From Posidoniimonas polymericola (GTDB lineage: Bacteria > Planctomycetota > Planctomycetia > Pirellulales > Lacipirellulaceae), in the NCBI RefSeq assembly GCF_007859935.1, contig NZ_SJPO01000006.1, forward strand, positions 248,001-312,000: 64,000 bases of DNA, given 5' to 3'. Every line of letters starts with the position of its first letter. Within the stretch, counting starts at the first letter, position 1. The notes beneath the pieces were generated by a model, which saw only the letters and a list, made by a program, of their open reading frames with translations, did no database searches and was not told where the DNA came from. The translations under genes and the position numbers were made by a program. Of this stretch, positions 1-9,044 are shown piece by piece.

Positions 1-193
1 GCTCGGCGCGGCCCGGCTGATCGTCCAGCAGCAGCTCGATCGCCTGCCGCAGCTTGGCGTGGCGGGGCTCGGCGGCCAGTTCGCCGGCGCCGCGGTCGAG
101 CCGGTCGAGCGCCGCGGCGACCTCGAGCACCTTTGCGCGGATGATCAGAAACTCCTCGTCGAGGACCTGCGGGGCGGGGCGGTTGGACGGCAT
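1..193 (-). CDS. Conserved hypothetical protein, N-terminal part (cut by window edge)
   Basis: An open frame on the minus strand starts at an ATG (complement of 191-193) and runs off the left edge of the window. The visible 64 residues begin MPSNRPAPQVLDEEFL and continue as a charged, probably helical stretch (IIRAKVLEVAAALDRLDR). I do not recognise a domain. It is divergent from the HEAT-repeat gene at 399, and the roughly 200 bp between them could hold both promoters. The coding call rests on codon composition and the clean start only. Confidence 0.5.
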   Translation of the reverse strand, partial: MPSNRPAPQVLDEEFLIIRAKVLEVAAALDRLDRGAGELAAEPRHAKLRQAIELLLDDQPGRAE

Positions 194-398
194 CGCTTCA
201 CCTCTGCTTAGTCGGCGCGGCGGCGGGTTGTCCGCCGACGCTGTCTGTGCATCTTCGCCCGATCGGCCCGGCGACGCAACTCGACCGTCATAACCGTAAC
301 GGCCGGCGTTTGTGTCGCAACCGCGGCGACTGCCGGCCGATGCTACTGGTCGGAGCGCCGCTGCGCGCTCACCAGCGCCGCTTACCCAACCGCTACGC

Positions 399-2054
399 AT
401 GGCCACCACCCGCGGCATCGAAAGAACACTCCGCCTTCTGACCAGGACCGCCAACCCGGCCGCCATCGAGGTGCTGGACGCGGGGCTGCGGTCGGACGAG
501 CCGGTCATGCGCGAGGCCGCCGCCCGGGCGTTGTCTCGGCGGCGGGGTTCCGCGTCGGTGCACACGCTGCTGCTGGCCCTCGCCGAGACCCCGCCCGACG
601 TGCAGCGGGCCGTCTCCACGCCGGACGCCGCGCTGCGGCTGAGGCCCGGCGTTCTGTCCGCCATCAAGGGGGACGACCTGCACCTCTGCAAACGGGCCGC
701 CCGCTACGCGCACGACGCCGGCGACGCCTACGTGCTGCCGACCCTCGCCGAGCAGTCCAGCAGGCCCGACCACCCGTACGGCCTCGGACTCGCGACAACC
801 GCGCTGCACCTGGCCAAGCTGCTCTCCGAACGGATCTACACGCCCGATCAAGTTGCGCCCGACGGGCCGGTCCAGGACCCCGCGTTCCCCCGCCGGGCGG
901 CGCTCAACGCGTTGATCCGGGCGGTCGACCTGTTCGGCAAGCACGGGCACCTCGAGCTGGTCGAGGCGTTCCTGCTCCTGGTCGTGCCCGACGATTTGGT
1001 GCTCCGCCGGGTGCTGACCGACCCGACCCACGCGGCGCACCAGCCGATGCTAGAATCACTGGCCAACAGCACCGCGCCCGGCGCCATGCACGTGGTGTGC
1101 GCGGCGTTGCTGCAGGAGCACCCGCCGGCGCCGTTGATCGGCGTGCTAACCTCGCGCACCGACCGAGCGTTTGTCGAGTACCTGCTCACCGACCTCGGCG
1201 AGCAGCCGCCGCTGCGGGCGCTCGAGTCTGCCCGCGGCCTGGCCGGCTTCGCCTGGGGAGAGCCGCAGCACCAGCCAACCTTGATGCAGCTGACCGGCCC
1301 GCAGCAGGCGACCGCGCTCAAGCTGCTGGCGGCGACCTCGATGAGCAAGCGCCGCTTGTCCGCCCTCTGTGAGGCGATGCTCGAGTCGGGCAAGGTCGAG
1401 GGCCGGGTCAGCGCCTGCCACGTGATTGGCGGGCTCAACTCGCGGGTCGCTTCGTCGCTTATCTCCCGCGCACTGACCGACCCCGAAAACGCAGTGGTCG
1501 CCGCCGCCACGACGCAGCTCCGCAACCGCGGCATCGACGGCTCGACCGAGAAGCTCATATCGCTGCTGGACCACCAGCACGAGTCCGTGCAGAAGGCGGC
1601 CCAGGGGGCGGCCCAGTCGAGCCTGCCGGAGCACAACTACCGCGCCTTCTGCGAGCGGTTCGACCTGCTCGAAGAGCCGGCCCGGCAGGTGCAGGGGCGG
1701 CTGGTCGGCAAGGCCGACCCCAAGTGCGCGGCCGCCGTGCGGCGGGACCTGTCGACCGCCTCGCCCAAGCAGCGGCTGCGGACGCTCGAAGTCGCCGGCG
1801 CGCTGGGCATCGGGGACCAGCTCTCCGAGGCGCTGCTCGAACACATCAGCGACGACGATCCGGCCATCCGTGCGGCCGCGGCCAGGGCGCTGGGCGGAGC
1901 CAAGAACGAGGCCGCCCGCAAAGCACTCACCGCCGCCCTCAAGGACAAGAACAGCACGGTCCGCGAGGCCGCGGATCAGGCCCTCGGACCGCTCCCGCCG
2001 ATCGACCTCGCGTCGGGGCTGGTTTCGGACATGCAGCAGGAGTTTCCCCTTTGA
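399..2054 (+). CDS. HEAT-repeat protein
   Basis: The predicted 551-residue protein is made of helical repeats of the HEAT/PBS-lyase type. Examples are VMREAAARALSRR near residue 40 and AIRAAAARALGGAKNEAARKAL followed by NSTVREAADQAL near the C-terminus. Such solenoids are usually protein-binding scaffolds, and nothing visible indicates an enzymatic activity. The frame is open from a GTG at 312, but I chose the ATG at 399 because the N-terminal 29 residues of the longer form are low-complexity. There is no signal peptide. The stop TGA overlaps the probable TTG start of the next gene, so the two are likely co-translated. The partner and pathway are unknown. Confidence 0.8.
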   Translation: MATTRGIERTLRLLTRTANPAAIEVLDAGLRSDEPVMREAAARALSRRRGSASVHTLLLALAETPPDVQRAVSTPDAALRLRPGVLSAIKGDDLHLCKRAARYAHDAGDAYVLPTLAEQSSRPDHPYGLGLATTALHLAKLLSERIYTPDQVAPDGPVQDPAFPRRAALNALIRAVDLFGKHGHLELVEAFLLLVVPDDLVLRRVLTDPTHAAHQPMLESLANSTAPGAMHVVCAALLQEHPPAPLIGVLTSRTDRAFVEYLLTDLGEQPPLRALESARGLAGFAWGEPQHQPTLMQLTGPQQATALKLLAATSMSKRRLSALCEAMLESGKVEGRVSACHVIGGLNSRVASSLISRALTDPENAVVAAATTQLRNRGIDGSTEKLISLLDHQHESVQKAAQGAAQSSLPEHNYRAFCERFDLLEEPARQVQGRLVGKADPKCAAAVRRDLSTASPKQRLRTLEVAGALGIGDQLSEALLEHISDDDPAIRAAAARALGGAKNEAARKALTAALKDKNSTVREAADQALGPLPPIDLASGLVSDMQQEFPL

Positions 2055-2464
2055 ATGCTCTCATCCTCGCTCAGCGAGCCAACTGGGAACGGATGGGCGA
2101 CCGCTTCAGCGGCGAGGCCGCCGAACTGCAGACCGAGGAGCTGCTGACGCTGCTCGCCGTGGTGGTCGGTGCGGGGCTGCTGATCTGGCTGCTGCGCGTG
2201 GCGGCCCGCTGGCAGGAGGGCCGGTTGAAGCGCCCCAACCCGCGGCGGCTGTTCAACGACCTCTGCCGCGCACACCGGCTGAACCGCTGGGAACGCAAGC
2301 TGCTGCGTGAGATGGGCGAGGGACTCGGCCTGCGTCAGCCGGCCGAGGTGTTTGTCCGCCCCGACGCGTTCCGCGCGTCGCCGCTGCCGCCCGATGCCGA
2401 GGCGATGCCCGTGGCGTTCAAGCAGCTGCAGAAGAAGCTCTTCGCGGAGCTGAGCCCGCACTAG
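2051..2464 (+). CDS. Small single-pass membrane protein, unknown function
   Basis: The 137-residue protein has one clear transmembrane segment (LLTLLAVVVGAGLLIWLL, around residues 31-48). A basic cytoplasmic-type tail of about 85 residues follows, containing RLFNDLCRAHRLNRWERKLL. The start is uncertain. TTG at 2051 overlaps the stop of the HEAT-repeat gene, while an in-frame ATG at 2093 would give 123 residues. The overlap suggests translational coupling and a shared role with the HEAT protein. I know of no function for this family. Confidence 0.65.
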   Translation: MNALILAQRANWERMGDRFSGEAAELQTEELLTLLAVVVGAGLLIWLLRVAARWQEGRLKRPNPRRLFNDLCRAHRLNRWERKLLREMGEGLGLRQPAEVFVRPDAFRASPLPPDAEAMPVAFKQLQKKLFAELSPH

Positions 2465-2477
2465 CCATGAAGCCCCG

Positions 2478-3842
2478 CTAGGCGCCGATGGGCACGTAGG
2501 CCGACCGCTGGCGGAAGCGGCTCTTCGCGCCGGACTTGGTGCCGCCCTTCAGGTCGGTCGTGCTGTCGAGCGGCTTATAGCCCATCTGGTTCAGGAACTC
2601 CTGCAGCGTGATGGTCTCGACACCGTAGGTGGCGGCCTCCTTCTCCATGTCGGCGTAGCCCTTCCGCTTGGCGGCGGCGTTGGCGGCGCCGCTCCGCGGG
2701 AAATCGCCAATCACGAGGTAGCGGGTCTCGACCGACATCTCGCCGGTCACCTCGCCGTTCGACTCCAGCACCATGTCGACCACGCCGCCGTTCATGCGGA
2801 TCAGGTCTTTGGCGGTGTCCATGTCGTTGGCGCCGTCGCTGTCGAGGTCGATGTCGCCGGTCAGGGCGTAGTGGATCTGCTTGCCCTCGTGCCAAACCGG
2901 GCTGTAGATGTGGTCGCCCGGCATGATCGGCTCGCGGATGTCGTCGCCGGTGATGCGGGCCTCGGCCAGGTGGTCGTCGAGCAGGCGGACCACCTCGATG
3001 CTGCCCTTTTTGTCGCTGCGGCCGGCGTCGGCCAGGTCCTGCTCGTAGACGCTAAAGGTGACCTGCGGGCGGAGCGAGTCGGCCTCGCCGAGGTTGATCC
3101 AGACCGTGCGGTTACGCTGGTTGACCCAGGTGATGCGGCCGTCGGCCACCTCGAAGCTGGGGTCTTCCTGCTTGCGCTCCTCCATCAGCTTGGTGAGGCT
3201 GGCGTCCTTCCTCTCGAGGGTCTCCTGCGTGCTGGTGAGCTGCTGCTTGCTGTCGTCGAGCTGCTTGGCGTAGGCGGAGCGGCTGTTGGCGAGGGTCTGC
3301 TCGAGCTCCTTCACCTTGTTCTCGAACGCGGCCCGCGACTCGGCGAACTCGCTGCGGAGCTTGGCGGTCTCGGCGGCGTCCTCGTCAAACTTCTTCTTGA
3401 ACTCGGTGATCTGCCCGTCCTTCTGGGCGAGCTTGGCGGCGTACTCGGCCTCGGCCTCTTCGAGCCGCTTCTTGGCTTGGCTCTCCTGCTCGGCGCTGTT
3501 CTGGATCTCGGCGGCGAGGGTCTCGAGGATGACGCGGTACTTGCGGTCGGTCTCGGCGAAGGTGCCGCCGTAGTTCTGCATGTCCTTCTCGAACTGCGCC
3601 TGCACGTCGGTCAGGTTGTCGGCCTGCTTGTAGCCCATCATCTCCTTGAAGGCGTCCACCTCGTTCTGCTTGGTGTTCAGCGCGCCCTTGGTGCTGCTTT
3701 CGCTCTGCGCGGCGGCGGCGGCTTCTTGACGCAGCGCGTCGACTTGCGACCACTTCCACGCCGCGAGGGCGAAGAACACCACGGCCAGGCCGGACACGAT
3801 AATGGTGACAATCTGCAGCGTTTGATCTTGGCGAGCAGCCAT
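2478..3842 (-). CDS. Membrane-anchored coiled-coil protein with BRCT-like C-terminal region
   Basis: The 454-residue protein has an N-terminal membrane anchor (IVTIIVSGLAVVFFALAAW, residues 11-29). A long Glu/Lys/Gln-rich coiled coil of about 170 residues follows. Next comes a beta-rich segment (ITWVNQRNRTVWINLG and neighbours), and then a region reading HYALTGDIDLDS, RMNGGVVDMV and TRYLVIGDFP. That last part has the spacing of a BRCT fold (ALTG, GG in the middle, LVxGD). BRCT domains bind phosphopeptides or DNA ends, so one outside the DNA-repair context is unusual, and the assignment is by motif only. The gene runs toward the small membrane protein at 2051-2464 and is divergent from polA. 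Confidence 0.75.
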   Translation of the reverse strand: MAARQDQTLQIVTIIVSGLAVVFFALAAWKWSQVDALRQEAAAAAQSESSTKGALNTKQNEVDAFKEMMGYKQADNLTDVQAQFEKDMQNYGGTFAETDRKYRVILETLAAEIQNSAEQESQAKKRLEEAEAEYAAKLAQKDGQITEFKKKFDEDAAETAKLRSEFAESRAAFENKVKELEQTLANSRSAYAKQLDDSKQQLTSTQETLERKDASLTKLMEERKQEDPSFEVADGRITWVNQRNRTVWINLGEADSLRPQVTFSVYEQDLADAGRSDKKGSIEVVRLLDDHLAEARITGDDIREPIMPGDHIYSPVWHEGKQIHYALTGDIDLDSDGANDMDTAKDLIRMNGGVVDMVLESNGEVTGEMSVETRYLVIGDFPRSGAANAAAKRKGYADMEKEAATYGVETITLQEFLNQMGYKPLDSTTDLKGGTKSGAKSRFRQRSAYVPIGA

Positions 3843-4257
3843 GCATCTACCTCTTAGGACGCGTTACGGCGACAACGGGTCGTGCTGTCGCGGCGAGAAG
3901 GCGGGTCGGGTGCGTTTGGGGGTCGTCGCTAGCTTGGGCGCTTGGGCGACGGTCGCTGTTCCGTACTCAACTGGTTTGTACTCTGCTGTTCCGATAGCCC
4001 GCTCGGGCAACAGCTTCCTCCGCGAGGTCGGCAACCGTCAAAAGGTCCGCCCTCCGGAACAACCTGCCCGAATTGGCATAAGTGCAAAATAATTAGAGGC
4101 TTAGCGCCTGTCAACGAACGGGCTATAACCGGCACAGACGGTCCGCGAGCGGCCGGCCGACCGCCACAACCGCTGCGGCCGGTCGACCGCGGTCCTCTGC
4201 CGGGCCCCGTCGCCCTGCCAACCGCGTCACGGATCAGCGACACCGACCAGCAAATTG
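3843..4257. other. Intergenic region between two divergent genes
   Basis: These 415 bases separate the coiled-coil gene (minus) from polA (plus). I see no gene. There is an A+T-rich island near 4070-4100. A weak sigma70-like pair toward polA is possible, with TTAGCG at 4101-4106 and TATAAC at 4124-4129, 17 bases apart. The -35 match is poor, so this is only a suggestion. Confidence 0.3.
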
Positions 4258-7053
4258 ATGGCGACCGACGAGCATCTCCTCCCCTCGCCCGAAACTGGGC
4301 CCACCGACACGGATGCCGGCGCAGGAGCCCCCGGGCCCGACTGGACCGTGTACGTCATTGACGCGCACAGCCTGATTTTTCAGGTGTTTCACGCGATTCC
4401 AGAGATGACCAGCCCAAGGGGCGAGCCGGTTAACGCCGTCTTTGGATTTACGCGAGACCTGCTCTATTTGTTGCACGAAAAACGGCCAACCGCACTCATT
4501 TGTGCGTTCGACCCGCCCGGCGACACCTTCCGCCACGCTCTCTACGAGGCCTACAAAGGCGACCGCGGCAGCATGCCCGACGAGCTCCGCTCGCAGATCC
4601 CCAAGATCCACGAGGTCGTCACGGCGCTCGGGATCCCGGTGCTCAGCGTCCCCAGCTTCGAGGCCGACGACGTCCTCGCCACGCTCGCCCGCCAGTGCGA
4701 CGAGGCGGGCGCGCGCTGCCTGCTGGTGACCGGCGACAAGGACTGCCGCCAGCTCATTACCCGGCATGTCTCGGTCTACAACATCCGCAAAGACCAGGTC
4801 TACGACGCCACAGCCCTGTTCGGTGACTGGGCCATCCGTCCCGACCAGGTGGTCGACTTCCAGGCGCTGGTCGGAGACAAGATCGACAACGTGCCCGGCG
4901 TCCCGCTGATTGGCCCCAAAACGGCCAGCACGCTGCTGACCGAGCTCGGCACCCTCGAGCAGATCCTGGCCCAGCCCGAGCAGGCCCGCGGCAAGAAGAC
5001 CCAAGAGAACCTCCGCAACCACCGCGACCAGGCGATGCTGTCCCGCGACCTGGTGCGGCTCGACAACAACGTGCCGATTGAAGTCGATTGGCCGGCGTCC
5101 CGGGTCGGCGGCCGGGACCAGGAGCGGCTGGCCGAGCTGTTTGCCGACTTTGGATTCCGCAGCCTGGCCGACCGCGCCGCCGAGCTCGACGGAGACTCCG
5201 CCGAGCCGCAGGAAGAACTCTCGGGCGACTACCAGATTGTCGATTCGCTCGCCGCGCTCGAGGGGCTGATCCCTGAGCTCCGCGAGGCGGAGTGGCTGTC
5301 GATCGACACCGAGACCACCGCCATCAACCCGCGGGCCGCCAAGCTGGTCGGGATCAGCCTGGCCACGGCGCCCGGCCAGGCGTACTACCTGCCGGTCCGC
5401 GGCCCGGCGGGCGACACGGTGCTCGACGAGCAGGCGGCGCTCGACCTGCTGCGGCCGGTGCTCGAGGACCCAGAGGTCCCCAAGCTGGGCCAGAACCTCA
5501 AGTACGACGCCATCGTCCTCCGCGGCGCCGGCGTCAACCTTGCTGGCATCCGCTTCGACACGATGGTCGCCAGCTACCTGCTCGACGCGGGCGAGCGGAC
5601 GCACAACCTCGACCACCTGGCCAAACGCTACCTCGGCCACACGAACGTCAAGATCGAGGAGCTGATCGGCAAGGGGAAGAACCAGAAGCGGATGGACGAG
5701 GTGCCGGTCGCCAAGGTGGGGCACTACGCCGCCGAGGACGCCGACGTGCCGCTCCGCCTGCAGCCGATCCTGGAGGAACGACTAGACCACGCCGAGTTGG
5801 TCACCCTGAACGACGACGTCGAGGCGCCGTTGATCGAGGTGCTCGCCGAGATGGAGTGGAACGGCGTCCGCGTCGACCGGGACCGGCTGGGCGAGCTCAG
5901 CACACGGTTTGCCGACCGGCTGCAGGAGCTGGCGGAGGAGATCGAGGAGATCGCGGGCCACCCGTTCAACATCGCCTCGCCCAAGCAGCTGGCCGAGGTG
6001 CTGTTCCAGGAGCAGCGGCTGCCGGTGCTCAAGAAGACCAAGACCGGCCCCAGCACCGACGCCAGCGTCCTCGAGCAGCTCGCCGAGATGCACCCGCTGC
6101 CGCGGCTGATCGTCGAGCACCGCCAGTACGCCAAGCTCAAGGGGACGTACGTCGACGCGCTGCCGGAGCTGATCAACGAAGAAACCGGCCGGGTCCACTG
6201 CTCGTTCAACCAGGTGGTCGCGGCCACGGGCCGGCTTAGCTGCAGCGACCCCAACCTGCAGAACATCCCGATCCGCACCGCCGAGGGCAAGGAGATCCGC
6301 TCGGCGTTCACCGCCGGCGAGCCGGGCTGGAAGCTGCTCACCGCCGACTACTCGCAGATCGAGCTGCGGGTGCTGGCCCACTTCACCGAAGACGAGACCC
6401 TCTGCCGCGCTTTCCGCGAGGAGCAGGACATCCACACCCTGGTCGCCAGCCAGGTGAACGACGTGCCACTGGAGGAGGTCACCAGCGAAATGCGCCGCGG
6501 AGCCAAGGCGGTCAACTTCGGCATCATCTACGGGCAGAGCGCGTTCGGGCTCGCCAAGTCGCTCGGGATCCCCAAGGACGAGGCCGCCCGCTTTATCGAC
6601 GAGTACTTCGCCCGCTACCCGGGCGTTGGCGAGTTCATGCACCAGACGCTCGACGCCTGCCGCGAGCAGGGCTACGTCGAGACGCTGCTCGGCCGCCGCC
6701 GGGCGATCGCCGGCGTGCGGAAGATCGAGCCCCCCAAGGACCGGCTGTTCGACGACCGGCCCGCGCCGCTGCAGCTCAACCTGCCCGAGCGGACCGCGGT
6801 TAACACCGTCATTCAGGGCACCGCGGCCGACCTGATCAAGCTTGCGATGCTCGCCGTTTTCCGCCGCATGCGTGAGGAGAAGCTGCAGTCAAAGCTGATC
6901 CTGCAGATCCACGACGAGCTGGTCTTCGACGCCCCCGAGTCTGAGCTCGAGCAGCTCAGCCAGCTCGTGCAGCAAGAGATGGAGGGCGTGATGTCGCTGC
7001 TCGTCCCACTGCGGGTCGACATCGGAAGCGGCGATAACTGGGCCGAGTGCTAG
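4258..7053 (+). CDS. polA: DNA polymerase I
   Basis: The 931-residue enzyme fills gaps and removes RNA primers during replication and repair. Three domains are visible in order. A 5'-nuclease domain covers roughly residues 24-300 (FEADDVLATLA, VTGDKD). A 3'-5' proofreading exonuclease covers about 320-510, with its acidic residues intact (DTETT, NLKYD, YAAEDAD). The polymerase domain extends to the end, with motif A (DYSQIELRVLAH), motif B (RRGAKAVNFGIIYG) and motif C (QIHDELVF). Proofreading should therefore be active. The ATG at 4258 follows a TTG in the same frame and is the more likely start. The length is typical of the family. Confidence 0.97.
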   Translation: MATDEHLLPSPETGPTDTDAGAGAPGPDWTVYVIDAHSLIFQVFHAIPEMTSPRGEPVNAVFGFTRDLLYLLHEKRPTALICAFDPPGDTFRHALYEAYKGDRGSMPDELRSQIPKIHEVVTALGIPVLSVPSFEADDVLATLARQCDEAGARCLLVTGDKDCRQLITRHVSVYNIRKDQVYDATALFGDWAIRPDQVVDFQALVGDKIDNVPGVPLIGPKTASTLLTELGTLEQILAQPEQARGKKTQENLRNHRDQAMLSRDLVRLDNNVPIEVDWPASRVGGRDQERLAELFADFGFRSLADRAAELDGDSAEPQEELSGDYQIVDSLAALEGLIPELREAEWLSIDTETTAINPRAAKLVGISLATAPGQAYYLPVRGPAGDTVLDEQAALDLLRPVLEDPEVPKLGQNLKYDAIVLRGAGVNLAGIRFDTMVASYLLDAGERTHNLDHLAKRYLGHTNVKIEELIGKGKNQKRMDEVPVAKVGHYAAEDADVPLRLQPILEERLDHAELVTLNDDVEAPLIEVLAEMEWNGVRVDRDRLGELSTRFADRLQELAEEIEEIAGHPFNIASPKQLAEVLFQEQRLPVLKKTKTGPSTDASVLEQLAEMHPLPRLIVEHRQYAKLKGTYVDALPELINEETGRVHCSFNQVVAATGRLSCSDPNLQNIPIRTAEGKEIRSAFTAGEPGWKLLTADYSQIELRVLAHFTEDETLCRAFREEQDIHTLVASQVNDVPLEEVTSEMRRGAKAVNFGIIYGQSAFGLAKSLGIPKDEAARFIDEYFARYPGVGEFMHQTLDACREQGYVETLLGRRRAIAGVRKIEPPKDRLFDDRPAPLQLNLPERTAVNTVIQGTAADLIKLAMLAVFRRMREEKLQSKLILQIHDELVFDAPESELEQLSQLVQQEMEGVMSLLVPLRVDIGSGDNWAEC

Positions 7054-7161
7054 CCGCGGAGACCCGGCCCAAGGCCCCCCGATTGGGTTGACGTTTGCCT
7101 GCCCCTGCCTGACAGTTAACCGATCCCCACCGACCATCCTCTCTGAGTGAAGCTGCTGCCG

Positions 7162-7857
7162 ATGCAACGAGTCCTGACGCCCGAGCTGCTGGACGACCCC
7201 GCACTCGACGAATCGTTGCACCAAGCGGCCTACGCCGGACTGCGGCGGATCAACACCTGGAGCCGCACCGCTAGCTACCTGCGTCGCGAGCTGTCGCGCA
7301 TCGCCGCCCACCGGTCGCTGACAGAGCTACGGGTGCTCGACGTGGCGTGCGGCAGCGGCGACATGGCGCGGTCGCTTGCCGCCCGGCCGCTTGCCGGCGG
7401 CGTACGGCTGGAAGTCGACGGCTGCGACATCAGCCCGGCGGCGGTCGAGCAGGCCCAGCAGCTCGCCGACCGAGCCGGCCAAACCGGTACACGTTTTTAT
7501 GTCCACGACGCGCTCGCCGCCCCGTTCCCCCACCGCTACGATGTAGTGCTGTGCACCTTGTTCCTGCACCACATGACCGAGTCGCAGGGGGTTGCCCTGT
7601 TCCGTCAGATGGCGGCAGCGGCGGAGGCGGCCGTGCTGGTCGACGACCTGATCCGCTCGCGGATCGGCTACTGGCTCGCCTGGACCGGCTGCAGGATACT
7701 GTCGCGCAGCACGATCGTTCACAACGACGGGCCGGTGTCAGTGCGGGGCGCCTTCACGCCGGAAGAGGCGGTCGCGTTGGCGGCCGAGGCGGGCCTGCCG
7801 GGCGCGCGGTGCAAGCTCCACTGGCCGCAGCGGTACCTGCTAACCTGGGAGGCCTGA
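7162..7857 (+). CDS. SAM-dependent methyltransferase (UbiE-like class I)
   Basis: The 231-residue protein has the class I methyltransferase SAM-binding motif (LRVLDVACGSGDMA), an acidic residue after strand 2 (DGCDIS) and a motif II/III region (YDVVLCTLFLHHM). A GTG at 7147 is an alternative start. The stop TGA shares its last base with the ATG of the flavoprotein gene, and the third gene is a type III polyketide synthase. The context suggests methylation of a polyketide product, comparable to the methyltransferase of Streptomyces srs-type phenolic-lipid operons. O-, C- and N-methylation cannot be told apart from sequence. Confidence 0.85.
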   Translation: MQRVLTPELLDDPALDESLHQAAYAGLRRINTWSRTASYLRRELSRIAAHRSLTELRVLDVACGSGDMARSLAARPLAGGVRLEVDGCDISPAAVEQAQQLADRAGQTGTRFYVHDALAAPFPHRYDVVLCTLFLHHMTESQGVALFRQMAAAAEAAVLVDDLIRSRIGYWLAWTGCRILSRSTIVHNDGPVSVRGAFTPEEAVALAAEAGLPGARCKLHWPQRYLLTWEA

Positions 7858-9044
7858 TGAGCGAAGGGCACGCCGCCGAGATCTGGGACGCCGTCGTGAT
7901 CGGCGCCGGGTTGGCCGGCGCGGCGACCAGTTACCAGCTCGCCCGCTGGGGCAAGCGGGTGCTGCTCGTCGAAGCCAAGGAGTTCCCGCGCGGCAAGGTT
8001 TGTGGCGGCTGCCTCAACGAACGGGCCATCGACGCCTTCCGTCAGATCGGCCTCGGCGACCTGCTCGAATCGGCCGGCGCACGCCCCTACGATCAGATGC
8101 GGCTGCACGCGCACGGGCGGAGCGTGCAACTCCCTATCCCCGCGGGGCTGGCTGCCACCCGCGAGACGGTCGACCAGCTGCTGGTGGAGCGGGCCGTTGG
8201 CGCCGGCGTCACCTTCCAGCACGGCGTCCGCGCCCGGGTCGCCGCCGCGGCGCAGGACGACTACCGCGAGGTTCGCCTCGGCGGCCCGCGGGCAGAGAAC
8301 CCCGAGACGGTCCGGGCGCGGGTCGTGATCGCCTGCGACGGGCTCGGCCGGCCGTCACTCGCCGAACTGCCGGGCTTGATGCCGGCGGTGTCCAGCAACT
8401 CCCGGCTGGGGCTGGGTGCGATTGTCCCGGCCGGGTCGCTCAAGTCGCTGGACCCAGCTGCCGCCTTGCAGATGGTGGTAGGGCGTAGCGGTTACGTCGG
8501 GTTTTCGCTCTGCGAAGCGGGCCGAGTCAGCATCGCCGCCGCGGTCGACCGTGGGGCAATCGCCACGGGCAACGGGCCGGCCGACACGCTGCGGGCCGTG
8601 CTCCGCGAGGCGCGCGTGGCAGACGAGCCGGCGCTGGAAGAGGCCGCGTGGCGTGGCACCAAGCCGCTGTCTCAGCGGGTGGGGCGAGTTGCCGACCACC
8701 GCCTGCTGCTGGTCGGCGACGCCGCCGGTTACGTGGAACCGTTCACTGGCGAGGGGATGGCCGCAGCGCTGGAAGGGAGCGTGCTAGCGGCGGACCTGCT
8801 CGCGCAATCCGGCAACGACTGGCGCCCAAGGATGGCGGAATCCTGGCAAACCACCTACACTGCGTCGGTGCGTACACGCCAACGCGCTTGCTCACGCCTC
8901 GCCTGGCTGCTCCGCCGTCCCCGCATGACGCACCTCACTTTGCGGTTGCTGGAGTACTGGCCCGCTCTCGGCGCTCACACCGCCAAACGTATCAGCTCCA
9001 CTTCGTCGCACCGCAAGGATTACGCCGCATGGGCGCCACGATAA
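7857..9044 (+). CDS. FAD-dependent oxidoreductase (geranylgeranyl-reductase/hydroxylase-like)
   Basis: The 395-residue flavoprotein begins with a Rossmann dinucleotide fold (VVIGAGLAGAATSYQLA). The sequence GKVCGGCLN follows, typical of the geranylgeranyl-reductase-like group. The second FAD motif is LLLVGDAAGYVEPFTGEGM, near residue 290. It likely hydroxylates or reduces the product of the adjacent type III polyketide synthase, in the way SrsC-type flavoproteins act on alkylresorcinols. That role is inferred from the operon. Its start overlaps the methyltransferase stop by one base, and its end overlaps the synthase start by 16 bases. Confidence 0.85.
   Translation: MSEGHAAEIWDAVVIGAGLAGAATSYQLARWGKRVLLVEAKEFPRGKVCGGCLNERAIDAFRQIGLGDLLESAGARPYDQMRLHAHGRSVQLPIPAGLAATRETVDQLLVERAVGAGVTFQHGVRARVAAAAQDDYREVRLGGPRAENPETVRARVVIACDGLGRPSLAELPGLMPAVSSNSRLGLGAIVPAGSLKSLDPAAALQMVVGRSGYVGFSLCEAGRVSIAAAVDRGAIATGNGPADTLRAVLREARVADEPALEEAAWRGTKPLSQRVGRVADHRLLLVGDAAGYVEPFTGEGMAAALEGSVLAADLLAQSGNDWRPRMAESWQTTYTASVRTRQRACSRLAWLLRRPRMTHLTLRLLEYWPALGAHTAKRISSTSSHRKDYAAWAPR

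Noticed and set aside
4234..5724. 496-codon frame on the minus strand opposite polA
   Set aside because: It is a high-GC shadow of polA, with no domain and low-complexity composition.
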